From Bolinopsis microptera (lineage: Eukaryota > Ctenophora > Tentaculata > Lobata > Bolinopsidae): 64,000 nucleotides of DNA. The notes under the pieces are model-generated. The model was not told the DNA's origin, did no database searches, and saw only the letters and a program-made list of their open reading frames with translations. The stretch covers positions 6,558,084-6,622,083 of the forward strand of contig NC_087072.1 of the NCBI RefSeq assembly GCF_026151205.1, read 5' to 3'. The translations under genes and the position numbers were made by a program. The stretch's first letter is position 1. The number at the start of each line of letters is the position of its first letter. Positions 12,526 to 25,012 of the stretch are shown piece by piece.

Positions 12526-13461
12526 TCAATGAGTATCAGAAATTGTCCGATCCTTGACAATACTAAGTTTGATCTTAGTGAAGAGCCTGATCCTTTTGTT
12601 ACAACAGAAGATAATGAGAGGATTGGCTGACGACATGACAAGAGGTGTGATGTAGTAGAGGGAAATGTTGCTTAAAATGGGGGACTCCTCCGGGTTCTCC
12701 ACAACCCCCGAACTCCAGTCTATCCTCCTCCCCCCGACAGCCCCGACTATCATCACCGTGATAGACACCACCGTGTGGACACTGATCACAAGGTTCATTA
12801 TCAGTATTGTGATTATACTTTGTCTCGTGTGAGCTGCTGTTGCGGGGTGAAAGGACCGGTTAAGTCTGATCGTGGTGATAACGGATACTATGAGTCCGAA
12901 CCAGGCATGTGCGATGATAACCCAGTGGGCTGCGAGGGTTAGGAACCCGCAGCCGTCTGTGATTACAGTTTGGAAGTTTGTTGACCACTGCGAAGTTGAG
13001 AGAGGACATCTTAAGACACTCCACGTGACCGCTCCCAATATGGGTCCCACTGAAAAGAAAACAAGGTGTCCTATTAGAACTTTGTTCTTGATTCTCATCA
13101 TGGGATACCTGATTCTGAGCCATCTGGTTACTGCCAACATTGAGGTTAATATCGCTGAAGCTCCACCAAGAGTTCTGAATAGGACGAAGTGTATCTGATC
13201 TAGTCTTGTTGCTGGACGAAGTAGAGGTTCTGGTGTCGACTTGGCGAGGGTGATGAACATTATTATCGGGAATGTGATGTTTGTGAGGAAGTCTGACACT
13301 GAAAGGAGGCTGAAGAGAAGGGAAGATGCCAACACATTTGAACTGAGCTTGGGGAATCTAAACCAGAAAACTAGAGGATTGAGGATAGTTGAGGTCACAA
13401 ATACCAGGATGCATATCATCATGAAGATATAATCCAATATCCTGCTGCTAAATATCGCCAT
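12526..13461 (-). CDS. Rhodopsin-like (class A) G-protein-coupled receptor, single exon, 311 aa, divergent motifs
   Basis: An intact intronless frame with seven hydrophobic segments and a very short extracellular N-terminus, which is usual for small class A receptors. TM1 has the conserved Asn (ILNPLVF). TM2 has the conserved Asp (SVSDFLTN). The DRY position at the end of TM3 reads TRW, keeping only the arginine. TM7 has NPLIIF where NPxxY is usual. Counting back from TRW, position 3.25 is Asp, not the disulphide Cys, although a Cys pair (RCP and DGCG) is present in the second extracellular region. A short basic tail follows TM7. The receptor probably sits in the plasma membrane; the ligand is unknown. 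Single-exon, lineage-expanded receptors of this kind are common in cnidarians and placozoans. The family call is solid; pairing with a ligand is not possible. Confidence 0.85.
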   Translation of the reverse strand: MAIFSSRILDYIFMMICILVFVTSTILNPLVFWFRFPKLSSNVLASSLLFSLLSVSDFLTNITFPIIMFITLAKSTPEPLLRPATRLDQIHFVLFRTLGGASAILTSMLAVTRWLRIRYPMMRIKNKVLIGHLVFFSVGPILGAVTWSVLRCPLSTSQWSTNFQTVITDGCGFLTLAAHWVIIAHAWFGLIVSVITTIRLNRSFHPATAAHTRQSIITILIMNLVISVHTVVSITVMIVGAVGGRRIDWSSGVVENPEESPILSNISLYYITPLVMSSANPLIIFCCNKRIRLFTKIKLSIVKDRTISDTH

Positions 13462-14514
13462 TTATTCACCTGCTTGAGTGTTTCCGTTTAAGTTAAATCC
13501 CAGAGTTTACATTAATATACTAAAATACTGCGCAGTAAGTTGTTTATAAACTGTACACGAAAAAAGTAAGTTGTTTATAAAGCGTGTCCAAACTAAAAAA
13601 GCAAGATTTTTATAAAGTATAAACTATTCACGAACCACAATTTATACCAAAGTAGTACAAAACCAAAAGTAAATTGTTAATAAACCGTACACCTGCCCAC
13701 CCTAGCATTCTCATTTGCTGAATTAAAACAGACTTTTGGTTTCGTAATACTTCAGTTTACAAGTTGACACTTAACTAACATATTTTAAAATATAATTACT
13801 TCTAGTATAGAGTAGTTTAAAAGTCTGTCAGTAGTGGGCGGTGGTAATCAGCTCCATTATTATAGCATATCTTAAATCTTGGCTGAAGCCTTTAACGTTT
13901 TATAAATTCTAGTAACCACTATGAATATGGTATAATTCAAGGTCAAATTTTCGGGCTGATGCTCTTAATAAGTCAGTACGCCCAATTATTACGCACATGG
14001 CCAGCTGCATTCATCTCATTTATCACAAAATGACCATATGTTGGGACTATCTATCTCCGGAGCTTGAAGCAGTAGGCCCTCTAATTCCAAATTGCTTTAG
14101 TAATAAAATGTACCAGCACCCATCAAAATGAACGTTTGAAGTTAAATGGTATGCTTACAACGTTAAAAATACTTCTTCTGGTCAGGTCATCATGATCAAG
14201 TGTTAGCATGATAACCATGACTGCCCAAAACCACAAACAGTAAAGATAGCACTGGCGGTGGTGATACTACTGAACGAACACGAAAGTGGTCAACCAGCAC
14301 AAGTTGGCATCATATTCGGACCAAATGACTGTAACTGTAAGCGCACCACCAATCATATTTCAGTCTAGGTTTATCATGCCGGTTTATCCAAACTTTTATT
14401 AAGTAAAATGAAACAGTATTTTAATAACCGGTCATAATTTAAGTAGCCTCATTATGAATATGAAACTGTGGGAATGGAACGGGAACAAAGTCACGTCCAA
14501 AGTGGACTATGATA
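13462..14514. other. Intergenic, 5' flank of the GPCR; nothing recognised
   Basis: Contains short repeated phrases around AAGTTGTTTATAAA (13530-13700) but no exon that I can support. Confidence 0.5.
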
Positions 14515-16203
14515 TCATTCGGGCTTACCTCTATCACCGTAATCTGGTACTCTGAAATAAAAAACATTGATATTATTATTACTTTAATCAGACTAAAACA
14601 AGCACCACCTACGAATATGGGATTATGAAATACAATATTCTAACTTTACTCTTGTATCAATTATTATCACAGAAAAGCTTATTTTCCACTCGTAGCAATA
14701 TCTGAACAAAGATAAGGTAAGATTGAGCACTCATGTCAAACGACACGCTCATCACGCTTTACGTTGACATGCTAATGAAAAGTCATGCGTGTAGCTGCGC
14801 GGGAAACCGATCAGAACATGAGAGATATTATCTAATATGAGTGGTCGCCGGTCGTTCATATATTACGTAATCAGCCAGGGGGGGGGTATATCCGGCTATT
14901 ATCCTTACTATATAATAGTAAGTAGTTTGAAGGTGCTTGGCCGGATATCATAACAATGATTTCGGCTCATAAAGCTCGTAAAGGGGGGGGGGGGGGGGGG
15001 GGTCAGGCCATGATTACGTAGGTAATATTGCTGTCGGGAGGGGGGTAAAAATTGCTAAAATATTGATTACGTAATATTTGAACGACCCCTAATGGATGAT
15101 CATGGTCCTCTTCGAAAGATGTGAAGTCGCAAGATTTACGAAAATGAACAGCACCTAAACGGTGCCTCTGGTCCTCTGTGTCTTAACCCATTCCTATATT
15201 TTGCCATGAGCAGGAGATAAGATAAGAACAGGGAGACAATTAACCGACTGTGTTTCAATTCTGAGTTGGGTTTCGAAGCCAATTTAACACGTGGGCGTGA
15301 ATTGCTACTTGAAACGCGAAAGAGAAGAGGGTGTCCCTGGTCCCACTACCCCACTCACAACAAAGATGATAGAAAGACAACTCACGGTATAGTGTGAATA
15401 GCTCTGTTAGTAGCGTTGTCTTCAAGAGACTGTCTGTAAACTTTGAGCTGGATCTGATTACCGGATTTGAGGACTTTGTCGTTAACCGAGTTGTGGAACT
15501 TATCCTCCACCATCCAACCCACTTCCCCCACCTGAGTAGGACACATATAATGTTTTGCATTGAGACTGAGAGAAGTTGGAGTATCTTCTTTAGAATTAAC
15601 ATCTAAGGACAGGGATTCGAAATATAAGGATCAACTCGACAAATTGGAGATAAGAACGTTGCCTGTTTTAATTGAGCTTCTTGAGTTTATCTTGTATTAT
15701 GTACTTATCATGACAGAACCGATATCATTTGTGAATTAAAACTCACGTAAGCTTTCCTCCGGGGAGGATACTTGGAACCCTCAGGCTCCCTAGATAAGAA
15801 CTTCATGCTGGTAGTGCTGCTTGGATTACCAATTGTCTCCCCTATACACTCGTAGTCCGTGACCACGTGGGATCGGTAGTTTCCTATACCGTTATTTCCT
15901 GATAGATTATAAAAAACTTTAAGTTAGGGCTGGCTGGTTGTGGCAGCTGGAAATGACATGCAGGTTTCATGATTAGTTTGGACAAAGTTTGCGCAATGTA
16001 GTTAGTAGAACAGTGCGTGGTTTGACTTAAATACTACAAATTTGTATGGCCTTGATTACGAATACAATGCACGGTTAAAGCAATGACTCTGATAAAAGTG
16101 AACTACTTTTGCACGATCATGTATCACCTGTGTAAATCATCTGCCCTCTGGCCCCACCCACTTCTTCTCCTGGAAGACTACTGAAATGATCAGCGGCTGC
16201 CAT
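14515..16203 (-). CDS. Uncharacterised small protein, four exons, 136 aa
   Basis: I do not recognise this protein. Exons on the minus strand: 16203-16128 (ATG, MAAADHFSSLPGEE...), 15898-15747, 15531-15386 and 14551-14515 (stop TGA). All donors are GTGAGT or GTGATA, the acceptors end in CAG, and all four phases agree, which is strong support although each exon is short. The protein is polar with no signal peptide and no membrane segment. It is basic around its middle (KYPPRRKAY) and continues VGEVGWMVEDKFHN. The last exon could instead be a 23-nt micro-exon, because a consensus donor GAG|GTAAGC lies within it; the C-terminus is then longer and unknown. A second frame through the last exon (to 14439) is also open but out of phase with the upstream exon. 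Intron 3 holds a MITE at 14847-15090. Confidence 0.6.
14847..15090. mobile_element. MITE with GGTCGTTCA...TGAACGACC ends, containing G-runs
   Basis: The left end GGTCGTTCATATATTACGTA continues ATCA. The right end in reverse complement is GGTCGTTCAAATATTACGTA followed by ATCA. The core contains a nested CCGG palindrome around 14890-14950 and a poly-G run at about 14984-15002. It is related to the element at 1717-1875. It lies inside intron 3 of the small gene at 14515-16203 and is non-coding. Confidence 0.7.
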
Positions 16204-18209
16204 TTCTCTATCAGCTGTTGTGAGTTAACGGTGTATTTTTAGAAATTACGGATTAATTTTTTGCACGTGAAACATTTTGCCGACTAAGAAAATCTGCCAG
16301 GAACCAAGATGGAATGATTTGCTCAACTGGCAACTAACAGCTACGGCTTTCATCAAATTAGGGCTCCAATATATATGACCATCAGACAGCAGACTAGATT
16401 GCAAATAATGAATAACTGTGAGTGTGAAAACGTTTGGAGTTGGAGTCACTGGATCGCTGCCACTGCTCGAAGCGATACAGCCAGGTTTGCAACAACAGCG
16501 ATTTTATTTTGAAGGAAATGGTGAAAAACGTCGGTGTTTTTAACTTAAAAGCTGTAGAAAGTCAATGAAGAAAATGGGGAGATTGGCAACTTCCCTGCAG
16601 TAATTTTTCTTTTGCGGTTGTACTATTTCGATCTACGATTTTAGACATCTTCTTTACAAAAACGATATATCGAAAGGATCGTACATTCATTGCAAGTGTA
16701 ACAATGCAAACAAGTTTTAAGGCCCTGACATAATCTTTTAAGTTAAGAAATCGTAATTTTACTGGCTAATAAGTAAGCATCGCCTCGACAACATCTCCCT
16801 CTGTTAGCAACCGTGAGCTCCCGGTTCCTTCAGCTCACAACAGCTTGTGTTAATGCGAACGGTCTTTAAGAGTAAGACTAGAAATTGGGCGATTAATAAA
16901 ACGACGAATTTGACTGAGAGCGTATAATTTTATGTTGAATACTCCTCTAAAAACTTGTACGGTATAAATTCTATAAAGTAAGAGCTAAATCATTCCTCAT
17001 GACAGTCTAGCGGGTCTAATGAAGTAATGACATTGCTTGTGATTTGGCCGGTGCATTCTCCAGAAAATGTGCAATGAAACGAGCAAAAAATCGACAAATT
17101 TCTCTACAATGGCACTTCAAATGGTGTAGAGAAACTTAATTTAAAATATATCAGTTGTGCACGAAATTTTCGCATGAGCAGTATCTAAGTGTTAAGTAAA
17201 TTTTATTAAAACATTACGGACTTACGACTCTATAACTATTCGCAAAGCTATTAATGTTTTCAATTTTACCAGAGCATGCTTGCGATAATATGCAATGATG
17301 CATCCATGCTGTTCGCTTTAGTCAAATTTCACCTTTTAACATTATTTTCCAAGCTTTAGAGATGCCTGGCATTTTCTCTCAATAAAATATACATATCGAA
17401 TATCGATTCATTATATACCAAATACCAGCGTCGCGAAATCATGAGCTTTGGCGTGATAAACGCTATTATTTCAATTCGATGGCTGATAAAATGAAAACAA
17501 ATAATTCATGTTTTTGCAAGAATCAAATAATCTATTTTATATTACAATTGCTTGAACAAGCCGTTCGATCTAAACAGTATAGAAAACGTTAAATAGTTAA
17601 ATACAAATAAGAAACCGTTGCCTAAACGTTGAATGGTATAAAGACCCTCACTAACTAGCCTCTATATTATACATTCTTTTATCTTATCAGCAACATACTG
17701 GAGTTTGCTTGTACAATATCAGAGAAGATTATCTGTCTATTATCATATTATACTCTTGTACTATCAGCATTGTATGTATACTCTGAAAGAGACTAAAACA
17801 AGGTATAATATTTGCAGGTAGAATCATAAAGGGGCCCCTAAAGGAAGTTAAAATAAATAATTTACACTTAATTACGTCAATTCGAAGTCACGATTGCAAT
17901 AAATACTATATATTTTATAGTTTAGTTAAATAATGGATAAGAAATATTTAATTCATAAATATCTTGGCCTCCATTTTAGTTTCGCTTGCTATAATTCAGA
18001 TAATTAAAGGGCATTAAATAGTTAAATAAAGAAATTTCTCGGCTATAATTTGTTAAAAACATCAAGAACTTAAACATTACCAATTACCAATTAATTCGTC
18101 TTTTGTTCAGTGCACTCGTGTCAAAGAAGGCAAAATGCTGTTCTGAAAGTTCGCGTTCATCAAAAGATTGAAAATCTCAATAAAATTCTACTATAATTAT
18201 AAACCTCTT
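16204..18209. other. Intergenic, AT-rich; nothing recognised
   Basis: Separates the small gene from the 3' end of the putative transcription factor gene. No splice-supported frame is visible on either strand. Confidence 0.5.
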
Positions 18210-21200
18210 TCACAGCTTCGTCAACTGGAGCCCACTGGACATATTCATATTGGCTAGAAGTTTCTGTGAGTCTCTAACTATATGATTGTTGGGTTCTTCT
18301 GGCCCCTTCAGCATGAAACTGATCAGATTGTCTTGTGGGGTCATGGGTTCGGAGAACAGGCTGTTATCCAGTTTGATCTGAGGCAACATGTTATCACAGT
18401 ATTCGTTAGGATGAAGGTATGGTCTCCAGATGTCCGCCATGTTGGTGATCTGGTCGGTCGGACAGGGTTGTATCTGTTGGGGTTGGTAGAGGTGTTGTTG
18501 GGGTTGTGTGTCTAGTCTTCTTCGTTTGCTGTTTGGTTCTGACGGCGACATGTCGTAGAATGAGGGCTCCAGATCGTCCAATTTGCAGTTCACCTGTAGT
18601 TAATGGTGGGTTAGTAATTTGTTTTCGGGGTAGTGAAAGTGTTTTGGTAATAATAAAAGTGCCGGTTAATAGTCTTGTTTAGCGTTGATGAGCAGAATTA
18701 CGATCATGGTGCAGAGAAAGTTGTCTGTGCCCTCAATTATTTAGAAGTGCAGCTGCAGGAATAGTGAGGCCTGCGCCCTGCAGTCCATAGCCCGACTCTT
18801 GTCATTGGGCCAGTGTGTCGGGTCACGTGATCCAATCTATTAGACTGGCCTAAAGTTTTAGTTTCTATTAGCAGCACTAGTCGAGCTAATTATTGTCCAC
18901 GTTTCAGTTCCTCCCGAAAAAGAGCTGCTCTTAAAAGTTTACTAAGTGTCACCTTCGAAGACAGTTATAATTGTGGGACCGGAATCATTAATATATATAC
19001 TATATTAATGCTGAAGTTCAAGCTCCATTCTAACCGTGATGATTATTTCAGGGCATAATAGATGAGAAATGAGAAATGAGAATTGAGGTCAACAAGACTG
19101 GACAATAAACTAAAGAAGTAGCTTAAACACTAGTAATGAGTAAATCAATTCAAATTTCTGAAACATTTGCAATTAATTTGCTTCAATTTACCTCGCTGAG
19201 GGTCGGAATATAGTCACTCTCGAGTTTCTCCGACTTGATCTGAGGGGGTGTCATCGGCATGTGCTGACTCATCACAAATCCTGAAATTTTAAGACATTTA
19301 GTGATTGGAAAACTTTATGTTTTAACAGTTTTCTGATCTATCAAATTTGTTAGGTCAAGGATGCTGATAAATGGTTGGAATGTAAAATCAATGCAAGATG
19401 ATATATTGTGGTCTCTCACATACACTTGCACACTTGGCACAGATTGTAAAAATCTGAAAAGTTGGAAGATTGCAGTTGTACGGTTGGTGTTAACCCAACT
19501 GAGTTAGACGGGAGCTTCCTAGTGAGATCACGTGATTTGTCACATGACACTCACCTGACGTCTGCTCGGCACAGAGGAAGTTAACAAGGCTCAGCTCGTG
19601 ATCAGCTCACATTTTCTACACATTTTTTGCTAAATCTAATAAATCGAACCCAGATTGCAAGTGCATCTTCCTGGACAAGAATTGCAATACAAGTTTCAGG
19701 ATCCTCTTAACTAATGGTGTTTTCATTTTCATTGCGTCGAAATACTGGACCATAATTAAGCTTTAAAAACAGTTAATCATCGACTTATAAGTTACTTGCA
19801 TGCTCGTAATTTGCAAACCAATCGTAAAATAAGGTATTTTATTCCTAAGTTGAGCGATTGACATCATGATTCGTGCAAAGACAGCTCTCAAGAGTGACAT
19901 ACTTTAAAGATAGGCATAATAACTATATATATGCTAAATCCCATGAACTGCTCAACATTCTGTAGGTCTACCGTGGTATTCTCTTAAAATAGCATACTGT
20001 CTGCACTTAGAGGGCCAGTCTTATGTGAATATGGAGATGTCAATTGATCCAACATTTTTCAGGTACGAATAGGGTACCCAAGTACCACGACTCATAGTGA
20101 ATGTAGAAATAAAGATGTGGGATATGAAGGCGTTCAGGAAGGTAAATACAATTATTTAGATTTATACATGAAAGTATTTACTAGAATATAAATTACCTGA
20201 GTTATTCCAGAAGTTCTGTGGAGATTGGGGGGCTTGGTTGTTGTTGTTGGGGAAGGGTAATGGTTGTTGGTAAAAAGTGTAGGGTGAGAGCTGAGAGCAT
20301 GCGCTCATCATTTGGTTCTGCTTCAACTGGTCCTCCGGGCTGATTTCTGGGGATAACATCTGGTCCTGAAACAGTGCATTGGTTAGCTTTGGTGTTCAAC
20401 AGTTCCATTCTTTATAAATTTTAATCTATGGTTGAAGAGTATGTTATACATTGAGGCTTGATTCGAATGAAAGTAGGAAAGTCAAACCTTCACTCGTATT
20501 TGTTATAATATTTAAAACTTACCACAGTGTAGCTGGGAGGGCTGTGATAAAGCATGGTGGAGCACTGGAGAGGTTGCTGCTGCTGCTGGGTGGTGTAGAT
20601 GTTCTGCATTCTGGGCTGGTAGTAGCTGTTCAGATCAATGTTCTCGTCCTTGATGAAGGGGGTCTGTTTGGGAAGCTGTTTGAAGGCTGACAGGTCCTCC
20701 TGTACCTTCGGTCTGTTAACCTTGTTCCAGTTCATCTCCTCTTTAGTGGGAGATCCGAATATGGCGCGCATCTTGCTTTCTTTCTTGCTCATGTCCCGTG
20801 GTGGTGAGTCCTGTGAAGAGATTTTGGTAAAAGATAAATTAGTTGACTTCAGCTGAACTTTACATCAATATCTGGATGATAAAGTGAGATGGAGTGAGGT
20901 GTTATACTCATTTATCCTCATTTTTCACCAGATTACTCAATACTATTGAGATTGGATAAGATACGAATGACATGATAAATCACGTTTGTCTGAGTTAACT
21001 CAAGTTATCTCAATATATTGAGTGGTACTGATTAACAATGACTCAACGAAGATATGTGATCAGTTTAACACTTGATTGAGTTCTATCGAGGCATACTGAA
21101 TACTGATAAGGATGTCGATATTGACATGGCCTTGAGCCTTGAGGCTTGAAGGGATTGATATCATTTTCCTAACTGATCAATATTAAATACTGAATGTGTT

Positions 21201-24016
21201 TCTACAATCTATTAAATAGTAGACTTTGTTCATTATAATATATCAACGTTTTGTAAGTGAAACGTGGCACTTCATAAAGCTCCCTACAAAACTGGTGTTT
21301 TCTCAACATTCATCTACAAATAGTTGTCCGGGACCTTGATTGAGACTTGCGACTCTTCTTTTACACTCACAACGGCTTGCATGGATGTAAGACTTAGTTT
21401 TCTGAATTAAAAAGAACTTAAATAAAACCCGCAAAAATAGTGCACAGCTGAGCGGAAAATTTGTTCTATAGAAAAAGGTAGAACTTGACAATATGATAAT
21501 AATATACAGACATAATATTGTGTCCAAGACTGCCGCTTAAACCATTGCGCCATTTTCTGAATTTTTCTCCGGGTCAGGGAATTTGCTGCACATCATGTAT
21601 GATTTACAAGGAATGATCTCAGAGTATTAGTAACCTCTCTCTCGAGGAAGGGGGCCGCTGCAGGGCTAAGTTTCACCTCTACTGTTGGACAAGTGGTGTT
21701 TGTTTAATTGATGTCAGATCAGGGCTGGATACGGACCTCATGGAACCGAATATTGCCTGTCCAGCCGGATTTCAACCAAGTGTGGATACCTCACAATCTA
21801 TTAAGATATCGCTTACAAATTAGCCAAACTAAAATCTAGGACAGGCACCCTATTTTGTCGCCTTCAGGGCCTCGTGGCTTGTCCTCTAAAATTCGTGGTA
21901 ATTATATTAAGATCCGCCATTCAGATTACTAAGAGAAGGCAAACATGCTTGGATATCATGACGGCATAATGACGTACGGTCCGAATCGAGCTAGTTTTTA
22001 CCTACAAAATATATATATAATGCTATGAATTCTCGAATGAACCCTAAACATCTCGGTTTTAATGCCGTTAAGTGTGTTCCACAGTTCACATAAATTGCTT
22101 GATATTATCGAAAGTTCTCGAACAATCTTAGGAATTATGTAATTGTGTAATTGGGTGAGATATTAATTACGTCTGCTGGACTCTATATATGGGGCCTTCC
22201 CACAAGATCCCAAAGACCCTGCCACCATGACCGGATATTGTGGTTATGTAGCACTTAACATGTCACCTGACGTGAGCCCTAAAATTGAAGACTGGGCGCG
22301 TTGTTTGAGCTGGTTGACAGTTAGCACTGTGCTATATCCCGGCCATTAAACGTGAGCACTGTCGCCCCACTGTGACCAGATAGTCTGCAGGTGACATGTA
22401 TTCTATCAGGGACTATGTGTGCAGGATGGGTCTAGATAGTGGAGTGGAGCTAGTGGAATCTTAAGTAATGACAAATGGTGGATTGACAAATAGAGTGGAG
22501 CCCTAAAAACTGGTAAGTGAAGAAAGGGCCGGTGTTATAGTATGCGCACATATTCTCAGACTTAGCCTCACTCCTCAGGCTCAGGCAACGTTTACAAAAG
22601 AAAAAGTAAAATAAAGAATATCGTCATGTGAATACAAGTTAGACTCACCGAAACAGTTTCATACTGGTTGTAAGGCCAGACTCGTCTCTGAAGTGCTCCG
22701 GTACCGTGGGTTCCGGCGAACTGCACGATAGCTACGTCCTTGTTAGCACTGTATACTGTCACTTTACAGAGTCCGTAGCAGTGACGGCGTCGACCGGTGC
22801 AAGCAGTTCGAGGAGAACAGTTGTATCTGGGCAAATTGTATTAGTGGTGAGATCAGAGATCGCGAAAATAAGGGGGTTTATTTGGAAAATTCGGGCAACT
22901 ACATTTACTTTTACTTTCGAGCTGTTTAAAACGTAACATGATAACCTCATGGTTTATAGTAATAGTATAATCTAAATTATCACCATCGACTGTATTTGAA
23001 AATATCAGTTATTGGAAATTAATAAGCTAATTCTGGTAAACTTACTTCTTGCCAGGACAGTGGAAGATCTCTCTGGCCAGGAAGTGATCCTGACGACGAT
23101 GGACGACTCCGTCAAGATCGTGACAGCCCAGTCTCCCAGTTAGCGTGGGTCTGGCTCTCTCAGATACCTGTGGAGATGAGGTTAGTAGTTTGTTAACACT
23201 TGTTTCAGTCGGTTGTTTCGAAGTTAGTATTGCATGAAGAACGAATAAAAGCGATAAAGTTCTCCTTCAGCTGCAACTTAAAAAATTTATATTTTCATAT
23301 CCAGTAGTTTAGGGCAGTTTACTAGGCAGGCCACACAGTTTACTAGGTAGGCCACACAGCCGGAACTGGACATCTTATTGCAATGTAGTGTCTGTTTGTT
23401 TGCTCAATTACTGGGCAAGTTAATTAAGGTCCGGTAAATGTAACAAGCACAGTTTAATCATGTTAATGGCGTCTCTAGTGTTGCTAAGTCATGTAGTCAG
23501 ACGGCGAACAGTTTAAGAATGTTGTTTTAATTGACCTGAATATGCTGTATAATTATGTGAAGATCACGTGTCTGAGTTTTATGGCTACACTAGATGAGTT
23601 AAAATTTTGGGATCGAGGTTAATAGGCGTTATAGTGGGATCGACTGTATAGTTTAGACGTCGTTGGTATTCAATCAACTGTCAGTCACTATAAATTGTGT
23701 CTAATGTATACATCGTTAGCATATAATTAATGTAGTTAGTATTCTAGGGATATCCCGAGTAGACTGATATTGATATTACTAAGAATAATGGGCATCTCAA
23801 AGAAATGCCTCTTCAAATACCTCTAAAATAATCTTCGTACCAAATACTAAATGTTAATCATCAACAAGAAGGTTTACTTACAACGACATTGTGGCCGTAG
23901 ATTTTCTGTTCAAAGTTCCAACTGGGTTGCGAAGCAAAGAAAAGCGGCAGATCTTTAACGGGAACTCGAACACCCTTGCTCCACTTAGGGTTTTCAGCTT
24001 TACAAGTTCGACACAT
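18210..24016 (-). CDS. Putative transcription factor with a Cys/His-rich, GCM/WRKY-like zinc-binding region, 454 aa
   Basis: Seven coding exons with agreeing phases: 24016-23882 (ATG), 23167-23046, 22826-22649, 20810-20523, 20365-20197, 19280-19192 and 18593-18210. The N-terminus starts MCRTCKAEN. Residues about 40-140 are rich in Cys, His and Arg: GCHDLDG, HCPGKKYNC, ACTGRRRHCYGLCKVTVY, then DVAIVQFAGTHG. The last stretch resembles, by eye, the end of the GCM domain (VT...AI.FQAKG.HDH) and the beta-sheet of WRKY/FLYWCH zinc fingers, but the terminal His-x-His is not kept. The rest looks like an activation region: Gln/Asn/Pro-rich runs (TTQQQQQP, PFPNNNNQAP), a nuclear-import-like SKRRRLD, and acidic-hydrophobic patches such as PPQIKSEKLESDYIP. 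It probably acts in the nucleus. The family is uncertain; a novel zinc-binding factor is equally possible. A 5' non-coding exon is likely at about 24937-24980. Confidence 0.7.
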
Positions 24017-24131
24017 AACTAATAAACGAAATGTAAGTCTCAAATTGATACGAAGTGTGGTGGTGGTAACTAGAAATGGGTATTGCCCGCCATAACATTT
24101 ATAATATACTCTGTCTCCCTCAGATGGTTCT

Positions 24132-24316
24132 CACGTGATTGGATCACGCGACTCGAGATCCCACGTGACACATTCCAGTGCCTGAGAATTGAGGAGAAGG
24201 TATCACGTGATTGGTCACGTGGGAAGGGAATGCTGCGCGCGATATCATGTGAACCGAGAGCTGGTGCTCGTTAACCGATGCTCTACCCAGCTCTTGTGCT
24301 TGCTGCATACCACGTG
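24132..24316. promoter_or_regulatory. Cluster of five CACGTG E-boxes in intron 1 of the putative transcription factor gene
   Basis: CACGTG occurs at 24132, 24162, 24204, 24216 and 24311, two of them in the context TCACGTGATTGG with an adjoining CCAAT-box complement. CACGTG is bound by bHLH-ZIP factors (USF, MITF/TFE, Myc/Max). The density in a 185-bp stretch of AT-rich DNA suggests an enhancer. Confidence 0.55.
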
Positions 24317-24936
24317 CTGCGTGCCAATTAAGGTCACAGGATCGTTTTTCGGGGTTGTGACGAACTTGAGCATGTAAATGGTATGCGTTAATCGGGTTCT
24401 AAGCGGCATTTCAAATTCCAAGCATACAGGTATTTGATAGATGAGATAATGGGAAGAATGTGAAACTACAGAAAGGCAGATTCAATGTACTCTGCAAGTC
24501 AACTTATATTGCAGAGGCATGGGTCTGATGTTTATATAACATGGTGGGAGTCTCGAGTAAAATTAAGATATAACAAGTCAATGATAAACCTTGATTATTA
24601 TATCGAGGGACCACCTACTTCCCTACAAGCACTGTGTGCAGTCTAGAGTAACTGAATATTTATTTACACTACATCCATATTGAGCAACTCGACGTCTAAA
24701 ACTGAAAGCAATCTTTCGGAAATCATATTTTGCTACACAAATTACAGCCTGGAAATCAAAGTAAGCAACTACTGTTTGACACTGAAACAACAACTGTGTG
24801 AGACTGCAGCAACAACTGTCTGCAAAGACTACTTATCAAACTAATCGGACAGATCAGTAGCTCAAACAAGAAATCCGACTCGAGTTGGGATAGGAAGACA
24901 AGTCTGAGAGAGTGGAGCTGCGACTGTAGAACTCAC

Positions 24937-25012
24937 GCCGGACACCCTGAGGGTAACTGGTCACTAGGGTGCGTGTGTGAGGAACTGATCGCTTGTTCCT
25001 CTGTTTATTTAA
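24937..25012 (-). promoter_or_regulatory. Likely core promoter and 5' non-coding exon of the putative transcription factor gene
   Basis: On the minus strand a TATA-like TTAAATAAA lies at 25012-25004. About 30 bp downstream comes a sequence that ends at a consensus donor GGC|GTGAGT (exon edge 24937). The next acceptor (TTTATTAG at 24019) opens two bases before the first ATG of the gene. Inferred from motifs only. Confidence 0.45.

Noticed and set aside
12860-13432. Frames of 63-108 codons overlapping the GPCR on both strands
   Set aside because: Shadow frames of the receptor gene in other reading frames.
14439-14551. Longer last exon reading YQITVIEVSPNDIIVHFGRD
   Set aside because: Looks protein-like and ends in a stop, but is one base out of phase with the preceding exon; kept only as an alternative.
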